Assembly (NCBI GenBank): GCA_946627905.1
Contig: CAMOVY010000016.1
Location: 1-12,974 of the forward strand
Source of the DNA: an uncultured Clostridia bacterium
GTDB taxonomy: Bacteria; Bacillota; Clostridia; Christensenellales; Borkfalkiaceae
DNA length: 12,974 bases
Direction: 5' to 3'
Below are positions 1 through 6,558 of the stretch, piece by piece. The stretch's first letter is position 1. The number at the start of each line of letters is the position of its first letter. A model generated the notes under the pieces. That model ran no database searches, was not told the origin of the DNA, and was given only the letters and a program-made list of their open reading frames with translations. The position numbers and the translations under genes were made by a program.

Positions 1-1092
1 CCTGTAAATATTTTTAAATCCGGGGTTGGTTATCTTTTCCACGTTTTCCGAAATCTTTATTTTAGGAATAATTTTTCCGTCTTCATCGAATACGGCGGCA
101 AGTTTATACACCCCGCCGAGCGCGGGCATATCCGCACTCGTAATAAGTTTTGTACCTACACCCCAAGAGTTTATTGCCGCGCCCTGATTTTTCAACGAAT
201 TTATAGAATATTCGTCCAAATCGCCCGATGCGCATATTACCGTACCCGTAAACCCCGCGTCGTCAAGCATCTGTCTCGCCTTTTTGGATAGATACGCAAG
301 GTCGCCGGAATCTAAACGTATCCCTTTCGGCTTATAGCCCTTTTCTTTCAGTTCGTTAAACACTTTTATAGCGTTCGGTACGCCCTGCTTTAAGGTGTCG
401 TAAGTGTCGACGAGTAATAACGCGTTATCGGGATAAACTTCGGCATACGCGCGGAAAGCGGTATATTCGTCCTTAAAGTTCATTACCCAACTGTGCGCGT
501 GAGTTCCCGCGACGGGAATATTAAACATTTTACCCGCTAAAACGTTGGAAGTAGAATCGCACCCGCCTATAACGGCAGCGCGCGCGCCGTAAATACCAGC
601 GTCGGGCGCTTGAGCACGGCGCAAGCCGAACTCCATAACCAAATCGCTTTTAGCGGCGTACCTGATTTTAGCCGACTTGGTTGCTATAAGCGTCTGAAAA
701 TTTATATTGTTTAAAATCGCCGTTTCGACGAGTTGCGCTTGCATAATGGGCGCTTTTACCGTTAAAATCGGCTCGCCCGGGAAAACCACCGTACCTTCGG
801 GCACGGCGTAAACGTCGCCCGTGAAACGGAAATTCTTAAGGTATTCCAAAAACTCCGCGCTGAATATGCCGAGACCTTTAAGGTATTCTATCTCTTCTTC
901 GCCGAAATGCAGGTTAAGTATATAATCGATTGTTTGCTCTAACCCGCAGGCGACGGAATAAGTTATCATACCGTTTTGCCTGAAGAACACGTCGAACACC
1001 GCCGTTTCGTCTTTACGGTTCTCTTTTAAATAACCGTTCATCATTGTAAGTTGGTACAGGTCGGTTAAAAGCGTAAGATTTCTGGATTCCAT
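1..1092 (-). CDS. pncB: Nicotinate phosphoribosyltransferase, partial (3' end beyond left edge)
   Basis: Joins nicotinate to PRPP, with ATP hydrolysis, to give nicotinate mononucleotide: the entry step of the NAD salvage (Preiss-Handler) pathway in the cytoplasm. The frame is open from the ATG at 1092 to the left edge, giving 364 residues. Bacterial members of this type are about 480 residues, so roughly the last quarter is outside. Visible family motifs are the N-terminal LLTDLYQLTM (8-17), the catalytic-histidine segment GTHAHSW (196-202, His200 being the likely phosphorylated histidine), VDTYDTL (228-234), RLDSGDL (259-265) and GVGTKLITS (311-319). A GAAGG-like ribosome site lies about 6 bases before the ATG. 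The start is 26 bases downstream of the membrane-protein gene, so the two probably share the promoter at 1621-1649. No frameshift is seen in the visible part. Confidence 0.95.
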   Translation of the reverse strand, partial: MESRNLTLLTDLYQLTMMNGYLKENRKDETAVFDVFFRQNGMITYSVACGLEQTIDYILNLHFGEEEIEYLKGLGIFSAEFLEYLKNFRFTGDVYAVPEGTVVFPGEPILTVKAPIMQAQLVETAILNNINFQTLIATKSAKIRYAAKSDLVMEFGLRRAQAPDAGIYGARAAVIGGCDSTSNVLAGKMFNIPVAGTHAHSWVMNFKDEYTAFRAYAEVYPDNALLLVDTYDTLKQGVPNAIKVFNELKEKGYKPKGIRLDSGDLAYLSKKARQMLDDAGFTGTVICASGDLDEYSINSLKNQGAAINSWGVGTKLITSADMPALGGVYKLAAVFDEDGKIIPKIKISENVEKITNPGFKNIYR

Positions 1093-1118
1093 TTCTATGC
1101 CTTCGTTAAAAAATAATT

Positions 1119-1598
1119 TTAGTCCTTATCCTTGAAAGACTTGATTTCGGGAAGGGGTTTTTCAGCCTTTTTCTCTTCCGCGTCTCTTGCCGCTTTTTCA
1201 GCCTTTCTCTGCTCGAAAGTCTTATAATCGGGCGACTTATTAAGCGCAATATCTTCCGTCTGATTGCCCGCTCTCATAAAACTCATGATGCCGAAAATCG
1301 CCCACACCACAATAACGATGAGCAAGCATATCCACCAAGAAATATACTGCACGAGCACGTAAAAGAACGCAAGCCCCAAAAGTACGGCGCTTAAAAAGAA
1401 ATACCAAGGCGAACTTTTCGCGAACCCAAGGTAAATAGCGATAATTCCGAAGCCCACGGCGGCACAGAATAAAAAGTTAAGCAAAGGATGCGTCCACACG
1501 TTAAGCGGAACAAGCGCGTCAACAAGCGCAAACGTTAGCGCGAGCGCCAAAATACAGATAGATAAAACTGCCAGAACAAGATTTTTCTTCGTTTTCAT
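1119..1598 (-). CDS. Small four-helix membrane protein with charged cytoplasmic tail
   Basis: I do not recognise a named family. The 159-residue product has four hydrophobic segments (about 7-29, 38-59, 64-84 and 88-108). A hydrophilic tail (111-159) follows, very rich in Lys, Glu and Ala, probably helical and cytoplasmic given the Lys-rich N-terminus MKTKK. There is no catalytic motif, no cysteine pair and no lipobox; the first segment more likely stays as a membrane anchor than acts as a cleaved signal. The start is well supported: AAAGGAG lies 9 bases upstream of the ATG, and a good promoter is just before it (1621-1649). It is first in a two-gene operon with pncB, with 26 bases between them. 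A role in nicotinate uptake is conceivable from that position only; nothing in the sequence shows transport. Confidence 0.75.
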   Translation of the reverse strand: MKTKKNLVLAVLSICILALALTFALVDALVPLNVWTHPLLNFLFCAAVGFGIIAIYLGFAKSSPWYFFLSAVLLGLAFFYVLVQYISWWICLLIVIVVWAIFGIMSFMRAGNQTEDIALNKSPDYKTFEQRKAEKAARDAEEKKAEKPLPEIKSFKDKD

Positions 1599-1620
1599 AC
1601 CATCTTCTCCTTTATTTAGT

Positions 1621-1649
1621 AGTATATCATATTATTTGTTTTTTGTAAA
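1621..1649 (-). promoter_or_regulatory. Sigma-70-type promoter for membrane protein-pncB operon
   Basis: On the minus strand, TTTACA (1649-1644) is followed by a 17-base spacer and TATACT (1626-1621). The expected transcription start is near 1614, giving a short leader of about 16 bases that already contains the AAAGGAG ribosome site. No hairpin or riboswitch-like structure fits in so short a leader. Confidence 0.6.
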
Positions 1650-1724
1650 ATCAAATTAGGTTGGGGCGCAGGAATTTTTGCGTTTATGGAGCGAAATAAA
1701 TATTCCCCAATTTAGCCATAATTA

Positions 1725-1754
1725 TTGACAAAATGTTGTATGAAGTGATAAAAT
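1725..1754 (+). promoter_or_regulatory. Sigma-70-type promoter for nucleosidase-alkD operon
   Basis: A perfect -35 TTGACA (1725-1730), an 18-base spacer and a -10 TAAAAT (1749-1754) lie 26 bases before the TTG start at 1780. The predicted transcription start is near 1761. It is divergent from the promoter at 1621-1649, with about 75 bases between the two -35 boxes, so one regulator could act on both. No clear operator palindrome is seen between them. Confidence 0.65.
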
Positions 1755-1779
1755 AAATAAAAAAAGACGGTAAATAGAC

Positions 1780-2433
1780 TTGATAGGTATCGTAGTCGCG
1801 CTTAAAGCGGAAGCAAAAGGCGTTATAGAAAAAACTTCCGCAATCGAAAAAACGACTAAAAACGGCAAAAAAATTTATTTCGGAACTGTCGGAAACGATG
1901 ATTTCGTATTGATAATAAGCGGTATCGGCAAGGTAAACGCCGCTTTTTCCACGCAATACCTGTTAGATAACTACCCCGTTGATTATATAGTCAATTTCGG
2001 TTCGGTCGGTGCGGTTTTAGGCAAAGCGGAAACGCTTAACTACTACGCGGTAGACAAGTGTTGTCAGTACGATTTCGATTTAAGCGCGCTGGATAACGTT
2101 CCCGTAGGCTATATTCAGGATTACGACAGGGTTTACTTTACGCCGAAAACCGACAGGCTGTCCTTTCTGCCGACTGCGGCGCTTGCAAGTTCGGACAGAT
2201 TTACCGAAAAGGCGTCGGATATCAAAACCGTATCGGACTTAAACTGTTCTCTGTTCGATATGGAAGGCGGCGCAATAGCGCAGGTCTGCACGGCAAACGA
2301 TATCCCTTATTATATTTTCAAGGGTATAACCGACGTTCACGGCAGCGGAATAGAACAAAACACTTTTTACGAAAATCTGAATACGGTGTGCGCGGGTTTT
2401 TACGATATTCTCGTTAAAGCCTTCGGAAACTAG
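1780..2433 (+). CDS. mtnN: 5'-Methylthioadenosine/S-adenosylhomocysteine nucleosidase (MTAN)
   Basis: Predicted to hydrolyse the N-glycosidic bond of methylthioadenosine and S-adenosylhomocysteine, releasing adenine. This clears by-products of SAM-using enzymes in the cytoplasm. The 217-residue product has the phosphorylase-superfamily layout: IGIVVALKAEA at the N-terminus with Glu11, a GIGKVNAA phosphate/ribose loop (48-55), FGSVGAV (73-79), MEGGAIAQVC (161-170) and GITD (182-185). Glu11, Glu162 and Asp185 correspond to Glu12, Glu174 and Asp197 of the E. coli enzyme as I recall it, at an almost constant offset. The start is TTG at 1780. An in-frame TAA at 1771-1773 leaves no earlier start, and the only Shine-Dalgarno-like sequence is a weak GACGG. 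First gene of a three-gene operon. Another phosphorylase-family nucleosidase, such as futalosine hydrolase, is a less likely alternative. Confidence 0.85.
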   Translation: MIGIVVALKAEAKGVIEKTSAIEKTTKNGKKIYFGTVGNDDFVLIISGIGKVNAAFSTQYLLDNYPVDYIVNFGSVGAVLGKAETLNYYAVDKCCQYDFDLSALDNVPVGYIQDYDRVYFTPKTDRLSFLPTAALASSDRFTEKASDIKTVSDLNCSLFDMEGGAIAQVCTANDIPYYIFKGITDVHGSGIEQNTFYENLNTVCAGFYDILVKAFGN

Positions 2434-2435
2434 TT

Positions 2436-3113
2436 ATGCATTTTATAACCGAACGGCTTTTTGCGCATACTGATAGCGAATACAGAATTTTCAACGAGAA
2501 AATTATACCCGATACGCACTATAAAATGCTGGGCGTGAGAGTTCCCGTTATCCGCAAAATCGTAAAAGAAGCGGTAAATACGGGCGATTTTATTGCTTTT
2601 TTAACGGAAAATCACGTTTATTACGAAGAATATTTTGCCCACGGTCTGCTTTTAAACACAATAAAGGGCGAAGCGGAGTTTTATAAAGCGTTAAATGCGT
2701 TTTTACCTTTTATAGACAACTGGGCGATTTGCGACGGGGTTGCCGCTTCGATAAAAAAACAGGCTAAAAACAAACAATTACTTTATAAAAACGTTTTAAC
2801 GTGGTTAAAATCGGATAAAGTTTATACTGTAAGGTTCGGCGTAGTCTGTTTAATGAATTACTTTATCGACGACGAATATGCCGACGAGATATTAAAACTT
2901 ATAACCTGTATAAATACCGACGAATATTATATAAATATGGCGATAGCGTGGCTTTTAAGCGTTATGCTGGTAAAAAAGTACGAAAAAGCCCTTCCGCTTA
3001 TCGAAAGCAAAACTCTTCCCCCGTTTATACATAACAAAACAATCGATAAGGCGCGGGACAGTTTCAGAATAAACGAAAAAATAAAAATTTATTTAAAATC
3101 TTTAAAGATTTAA
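2436..3113 (+). CDS. DNA alkylation repair protein, AlkD-like HEAT-repeat glycosylase
   Basis: Predicted DNA glycosylase of the AlkC/AlkD superfamily, which removes positively charged alkylated bases (3-methyladenine, 7-methylguanine) without flipping the base out. The 225-residue all-helical product carries the diagnostic segments DNWAICDG (94-101), SDKVYTVRFGVV (126-137), AIAWLL (169-174) and FIHNKTIDKARDS (197-209). Trp96, Asp100, Arg133 and Trp172 line up with Trp109, Asp113, Arg148 and Trp187 of Bacillus cereus AlkD, including the W-x3-D spacing, so the catalytic Asp and DNA-stacking tryptophans are kept. The ATG is two bases after the nucleosidase stop codon, so translation is probably coupled. 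Codon use matches the neighbours. This short version is common in Clostridia; that a given member is active on DNA is inferred from the retained residues. Confidence 0.88.
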   Translation: MHFITERLFAHTDSEYRIFNEKIIPDTHYKMLGVRVPVIRKIVKEAVNTGDFIAFLTENHVYYEEYFAHGLLLNTIKGEAEFYKALNAFLPFIDNWAICDGVAASIKKQAKNKQLLYKNVLTWLKSDKVYTVRFGVVCLMNYFIDDEYADEILKLITCINTDEYYINMAIAWLLSVMLVKKYEKALPLIESKTLPPFIHNKTIDKARDSFRINEKIKIYLKSLKI

Positions 3114-3123
3114 GGAGAAATTT

Positions 3124-3681
3124 ATGACAAAAGACTATGAAGGTAAACTTGGAATCGGGCAAATAATTTTTTGCATTATCGCGGCGGCGACGCTTTTAAT
3201 TCCGTTCACGATAGACCCGATGGAATTTTCGTTCAATCACATCATGCCTATTGCCGAAAGCGATATCAATGTTTGGCAAAATGCATATATAAGCATTTTG
3301 TTTGACATCGCCGGCATAGCGGATAAAATCCCGCAGATAATTTACGATATAATTCCCTACGGATTCGTTGCGTTCTACGGAATTTTAGCGTTCAACATCG
3401 TGTTCGCGCTTTTGATGATGATTATAAGAAACGAAGTTATGCGCGCTATTTTAAGGGCGATAAGCGTTCTTTTAGGATTTGTAATGCTTGCGGTAAATCT
3501 CGTAATGCTTGCGTCGGTTGCGGGTGTTTTCGCTAACTATTTCAAAAACCTTGCGGGTTCGGGAGCACCGATATTCGACTATCTTAAAAATTCGGGCGTG
3601 ATTTACTTCTTGGGCGTTATGGTGTTTTCGCTTATCGGTATGGTAAAACAATTCTCTTCTTTCTTCGGAAAAACTTGCTAA
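3124..3681 (+). CDS. Four-helix membrane protein, function unknown
   Basis: Not recognised. The 185-residue product has four predicted membrane segments (about 9-29, 78-101, 107-134 and 156-175). A segment of nearly 50 residues between helices 1 and 2 (about 30-77) is probably outside the cell, given the short charged N-terminus MTKDYEGK. No signal peptidase site, lipobox or catalytic motif is visible; the product ends in Cys185. The start is clear: AAGGAG lies seven bases before the ATG, and the gene follows the AlkD-like stop after 10 bases. It is the last gene of its operon, ending 16 bases before the hairpin terminator at 3698. Its link with the two enzymes upstream is positional only. 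Confidence 0.75.
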   Translation: MTKDYEGKLGIGQIIFCIIAAATLLIPFTIDPMEFSFNHIMPIAESDINVWQNAYISILFDIAGIADKIPQIIYDIIPYGFVAFYGILAFNIVFALLMMIIRNEVMRAILRAISVLLGFVMLAVNLVMLASVAGVFANYFKNLAGSGAPIFDYLKNSGVIYFLGVMVFSLIGMVKQFSSFFGKTC

Positions 3682-3697
3682 ATAAAAAACAGAATTT

Positions 3698-3728
3698 AAA
3701 AACCCGCAGTAAATTACTGCGGGTTTTT
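3698..3728. terminator. Bidirectional intrinsic terminator between convergent genes
   Basis: A near-perfect palindrome with stem CCCGCAGTA/TACTGCGGG and a 3-base loop is flanked by AAAAA on one side and TTTTT on the other. It therefore works as a U-tailed terminator on both strands. It serves the plus-strand nucleosidase-alkD-membrane operon and the minus-strand unit that ends in the rhaA fragment. Confidence 0.92.
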
Positions 3729-3741
3729 ATGTTCCTTAAAA

Positions 3742-4356
3742 TTATTTCCTGTTTGCAAGTACCGATTTTTCGTACTCTTTTACTTTTTCGAACCAGTCGT
3801 CGGCGGGTACGTTCTGTCTTTTTAAATATTCTTTCCAAATATCGCCGAACGGTAAAGTCTTTACTTCTTCCTGCAGCACCAACAATTCGGTGTAATTGCC
3901 CGCTTCCTGAAGCGCTTTAAGTTTTGCGTTGGGCTGTAATAGTGCGAATAACAGCGCCTTTTGCATATTTCTTGCGCCGACCGTCCACGCCGCTATCCTG
4001 TTTATACTTGCGTCGAAATAATCGAGTGCGATAAACACTCTGTTTATAGCATCGTTTCTGACTATTTCCTTGGCGATTTCTTTGGTTTCGTCGTCGAAAA
4101 GCACTACGTGGTCAGAATCCCAACGCACGGGACGCGTAATATGTAATGCGATTTCGGGGAAAAAGCAAAGTAGCGCGGGGATTTTATCAGAAACCACTTC
4201 GGTCGGGTGATAATGTCCGTTATCCATAAGCGGCAAACAGCCTTTCTGCGCCGCGTAAGACAGCGTAAATTCCGCGCTGCCTACGGTATAACTTTCCACT
4301 CCTATGCCGAACACCTTGCTTTCTACGCAAATTTTATTAAATATATCACTATATTT
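3742..4356 (-). pseudogene. rhaA: L-rhamnose isomerase, C-terminal half only (5'-truncated remnant)
   Basis: L-rhamnose isomerase converts L-rhamnose to L-rhamnulose and is normally about 420 residues. Only the C-terminal half is here. The frame has a TAA at 4359-4357, then RhaA-like sequence (VESKVFGIGVES, DNGHYHPTEV, HITRPVRWDSDHVV, ALDYFDASINRIAAW, GARNMQKALL) to the stop at 3742. Counting from the in-frame GTG at 4314, Asp31, His34, His58, Asp66, Asp68 and Asp98 match the recalled E. coli metal ligands Asp267, His270, His294, Asp302, Asp304 and Asp334 with one constant offset. The Glu234 equivalent lies at -2, before that GTG. About 220 N-terminal residues, half of the TIM barrel, are missing, replaced by the end of maf. 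No frameshift interrupts what remains and no convincing ribosome site precedes the GTG. An inactive remnant is most likely; a translated 190-residue fragment cannot be excluded. Confidence 0.88.
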
Positions 4357-4361
4357 TTACC

Positions 4362-4934
4362 TTAAAAATCATCTCCTATTACGTCTAATATCGGCTTTAT
4401 TTTCTCTATCGGAAGTCCTATTACGTTGTATACGCTACCCGATACGGATTTTACTAACCCGAACCCGTCTTGTATGCCATAACTGCCCGCTTTATCTAGC
4501 GGCTTGCCCGTCGCAACGTATTCTTTTATTAACCGTTCGGATAATTCGTGAAACAAAACAATCGATTTATCAAAACCGAAAACCTGCGCTTTATTATTTA
4601 TAACCGCATAGCCCGTAATTACCGTATGTTCTTTACCGGAAAGCATTTTCAACGTGTTTTCCGCATCCGCGGCGTCTTTAGGCTTACCGATAATTTTGCC
4701 GTCAAGACAAACGACGGTATCTGCGCCGATAACGGTTATATCGTCGGCACGCCCTTGCTCTTTAAGGCTCAAAAACACGTTATTTGCTTTGCCTTTTGCA
4801 AACGCTACCACGGTTTCCATAGGGCTACCCGATAAATCGGTTTCTTCAAAATTGCTTTTTACTACCGAAAATTTATAGCCGAATTCGGTTAAAATTTCTT
4901 TTCTTCTCGGCGAATTACTTGCAAGTACTATCAT
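4362..4934 (-). CDS. maf: Maf-family nucleoside triphosphate pyrophosphatase
   Basis: Hydrolyses non-canonical and some canonical nucleoside triphosphates to monophosphate and pyrophosphate, acting as a house-cleaning enzyme and linked in some bacteria to septum control. The 190-residue product is a normal family length. Visible motifs are ASNSPRR (5-11, substrate loop), NFEE (28-31), VIGADTVV with Asp72 as the likely catalytic residue (68-75), IIGKP (81-85), GYAV, DKAGSYGIQ (147-155) and NVIGLP (170-175). The AGSYGIQ form points to the YhdE-like dTTP/UTP pyrophosphatases. The start at 4934 gives the canonical MIVLASNSPRR; its ribosome site is weak (TTTAAG). It follows the rlmD-like gene after a 191-base structured gap. 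Its stop at 4362 is only a few bases from the rhaA remnant, so a deletion probably ended right at the 3' end of this gene without damaging it. Confidence 0.95.
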   Translation of the reverse strand: MIVLASNSPRRKEILTEFGYKFSVVKSNFEETDLSGSPMETVVAFAKGKANNVFLSLKEQGRADDITVIGADTVVCLDGKIIGKPKDAADAENTLKMLSGKEHTVITGYAVINNKAQVFGFDKSIVLFHELSERLIKEYVATGKPLDKAGSYGIQDGFGLVKSVSGSVYNVIGLPIEKIKPILDVIGDDF

Positions 4935-5125
4935 CTTAAATTAAATAAGCGTTTTTCACTTCGCACGGCAAACATGTATATCCGCGCTACGCTTGCGGTA
5001 TGTATGTCGGTCTCGCACCGACGGTGAACTTCAAACACGTAAAAACAATTTAACGTTTTTCCAAAACTACGAAATAAATTCGCACCTTCGCTACAAAACA
5101 CAAGCGTTTTTTGCTCGGTACAAAT
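4935..5125 (-). other. Structured intergenic region between rlmD-like gene and maf
   Basis: This 191-base gap is unusually long for this gene-dense strand and holds no convincing gene; the short open frames across it look like chance. It contains several folding elements: one arm of a long inverted repeat (5032-5080), the stem-loops at 4972-5022, and a weak AAAAAC/GTTTTT hairpin (5041-5046 with 5055-5060). The ten bases AAGCGTTTTT occur twice, at 4947-4956 and 5102-5111. A possible weak promoter for maf on the minus strand (TTGCCG, 17 bases, TTATTT) lies in the last 35 bases before the ATG; I would not rely on it. No match to a riboswitch class was recognised. Confidence 0.5.
4972..5022. other. 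Tandem stem-loops in maf leader region
   Basis: The first stem pairs 4972-4985 with 4995-5007 (13 pairs, one bulged base at 4981, 9-base loop). The second pairs GTCGGT (5006-5011) with ACCGAC (5017-5022) around a 5-base loop; the two stems share bases 5006-5007. In the first stem two G-U pairs exist only in plus-strand RNA and would be C-A mismatches in minus-strand RNA, while the second stem is perfect on both. It is therefore unclear which strand, if any, is transcribed into the structure. A short dispersed intergenic repeat is an alternative explanation. Confidence 0.45.
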
Positions 5126-5168
5126 CTATTTCGTGCGTGCAAGCACACAAATTGTTTCTACGTGTTTG
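5032..5168. repeat. Imperfect inverted repeat copying the 3' end of the rlmD-like gene
   Basis: Bases 5032-5051 are the reverse complement of 5149-5168 at 19 of 20 positions. Bases 5069-5080 match 5123-5134 inverted at 11 of 12. The right-hand arm is the end of the rlmD-like gene, covering the codons for KHVETI and the stop codon. The unmatched blocks between the two matches are 17 and 14 bases, differing by exactly one codon. In RNA read from the minus strand both mismatches become G-U pairs, so about 32 pairs could form around an inner loop of 42 bases. The similarity stops sharply at 5032 and 5168. Confidence 0.7.
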
Positions 5169-6535
5169 GTTTGGGCAAACATATCAAACGGTCTTACGCT
5201 GTCTATAACGTAATTCCCGCACGGGTTTTCGGCTTTAACTATTTCCGAACCGTTGTGATTAAGCGTGCCTATTATAAGCCCTACGTCCCGCGCAAGCGTA
5301 GAAGGTTTACACGAAACGTAAATGATTTTATCCGCCGCGCTTTCCTTTACGGCATTTATTACTTTTATATCGCAACCTTTTCTCGGCGGGTCTAAAACTA
5401 TAACCGTTTTATTACCTTGTTGCTTTTCGCGCTCGATTATGTCAGGCAAAATCTCTTCGCATTTCCCCTGATAATTACTGATTTTATCTTCTAATCCGTT
5501 TTGCTTTGCGAGCAGGTTTGCAAGACCTACCGCTTCCGGCACTATTTCAATACCTATCGCTTTTTTTGCACGCTTTGCAAGTAATGCTGTCATTAGCCCC
5601 GCCCCGCTGTAAGCGTCTATAACCGTCGTATTTTCATCCGCCAAAGCAAGCGCACTGACGGCGGAATACAACTTTGCGCACACACAGTCGTTCACTTGCA
5701 TAAAACTCTGAACGCCAACCCTGTACCTTACGCCAAGCATATCGGCGGCAAAATCTTTACTACCGTAAATATGTATAAAAGTATCGCCGTAAATAACGTT
5801 AGAGTGCGCTTCGTTAACGTTTAAGTAAAGCGAAAAAGCATATTTTACTTTTTCGGTTAATATAGAAATAAGTTTATCTTTATCGGGCAGGCTTTTCAAG
5901 GTCGCAACGATTGTTATAATAAGTTTACCTTTAACGTCTTTTACGGCTATTTCACGGATATCGCCCGTATGCGAAATTTCGTTATACCCTTTTAACCCCG
6001 ATAATTCAAAATATTCGGTAAACGCGGCGATAACGTCCGCCGTCCAGACGGCGTTTATCGGGCAATCCGACACGGGCACTACCCTGTGCGAATTTTCGGC
6101 GTAAAAGCCTATGATTGTCCTGCCTTGCTTATCAACCGATACGGGAAGTTGCAGTTTGTTTCTGTATCTGAACTCGTCGTCTCCGCGTACGGTTGGTTTT
6201 ACGCAAACGTCCGTAAAAGCAATCTTTTTGAAACAGGTGGCGATATTGTCTTCTTTAATTTTTAACTGCGACGCGTATTTGACGTGCTGAAGTTGACACC
6301 CCCCGCATTTGCCGAATACGGGACATTTGGGTCTTACGCGCTCTTCCGCAGGGGTTAAAACTTCTTCTACTTTAGCGTACGCGTAGCCTGACGCCACTTT
6401 AAGCACTTTATACCGTATTTTCTCGCCTACGAGCGTAAACGGTACGAAAACTATTATTCCGTTGTCTTTCAACACCCCTTCACCGTTCATCCCCATCGCA
6501 ATAACGGTGCCTTCTCTTACGTCGTTTTTGTTCAT
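5126..6535 (-). CDS. 23S rRNA (uracil-C5)-methyltransferase, RlmD/RlmCD family
   Basis: Uses SAM to methylate C5 of a uridine in 23S rRNA; Gram-positive members of this family methylate U747 and/or U1939, and the exact site cannot be read from sequence. The 469-residue product starts with a TRAM RNA-binding domain (about 1-60). Iron-sulfur cluster cysteines follow at 71, 77, 80 and 158 (CPVFGKCGGC and SDCP). The SAM site is DAYSGAG (307-313) with IGIE (327-330); LDPPRKG is at 381-387, the catalytic cysteine at 409 in VSCKPSTLARD, and the general-base glutamate at 459 in KHVET. All expected active-site residues are present. The start at 6535 has a GACGGGG ribosome site. It follows the six-helix membrane gene by 23 bases, so it is probably in the same operon. 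Its last codons form one arm of the inverted repeat at 5032-5168. Confidence 0.93.
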   Translation of the reverse strand: MNKNDVREGTVIAMGMNGEGVLKDNGIIVFVPFTLVGEKIRYKVLKVASGYAYAKVEEVLTPAEERVRPKCPVFGKCGGCQLQHVKYASQLKIKEDNIATCFKKIAFTDVCVKPTVRGDDEFRYRNKLQLPVSVDKQGRTIIGFYAENSHRVVPVSDCPINAVWTADVIAAFTEYFELSGLKGYNEISHTGDIREIAVKDVKGKLIITIVATLKSLPDKDKLISILTEKVKYAFSLYLNVNEAHSNVIYGDTFIHIYGSKDFAADMLGVRYRVGVQSFMQVNDCVCAKLYSAVSALALADENTTVIDAYSGAGLMTALLAKRAKKAIGIEIVPEAVGLANLLAKQNGLEDKISNYQGKCEEILPDIIEREKQQGNKTVIVLDPPRKGCDIKVINAVKESAADKIIYVSCKPSTLARDVGLIIGTLNHNGSEIVKAENPCGNYVIDSVRPFDMFAQTKHVETICVLARTK

Positions 6536-6558
6536 TTCCCCGTCAAAACCCTAAAAAA

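Noticed and set aside
1684..1956. Minus-strand 90-residue frame across the divergent promoter region and into the nucleosidase gene
   Set aside because: It runs through both the TTGACA promoter and conserved N-terminal nucleosidase codons, lacks a ribosome site and shows no protein-like pattern.
4362..4934. Several plus-strand open frames inside maf and rhaA (for example 4304-4603, 4548-4835, 4654-4878)
   Set aside because: They are antisense to well-conserved genes, have no ribosome site or recognisable protein features, and their composition reflects the opposite strand.
5102..5111. Direct repeat AAGCGTTTTT at 4947-4956 and 5102-5111 as a mobile-element boundary
   Set aside because: Ten low-complexity bases can recur by chance, flanking similarity is poor, and no element-like content lies between.
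4993..5395. Plus-strand frames in and beyond the gap after the rlmD-like gene, including the short reading MYVGLAPTVNFKHVKTI
   Set aside because: The only familiar segment (KHVKTI) is explained by the inverted repeat of the methyltransferase end; the preceding residues do not resemble the family, so no gene is called.
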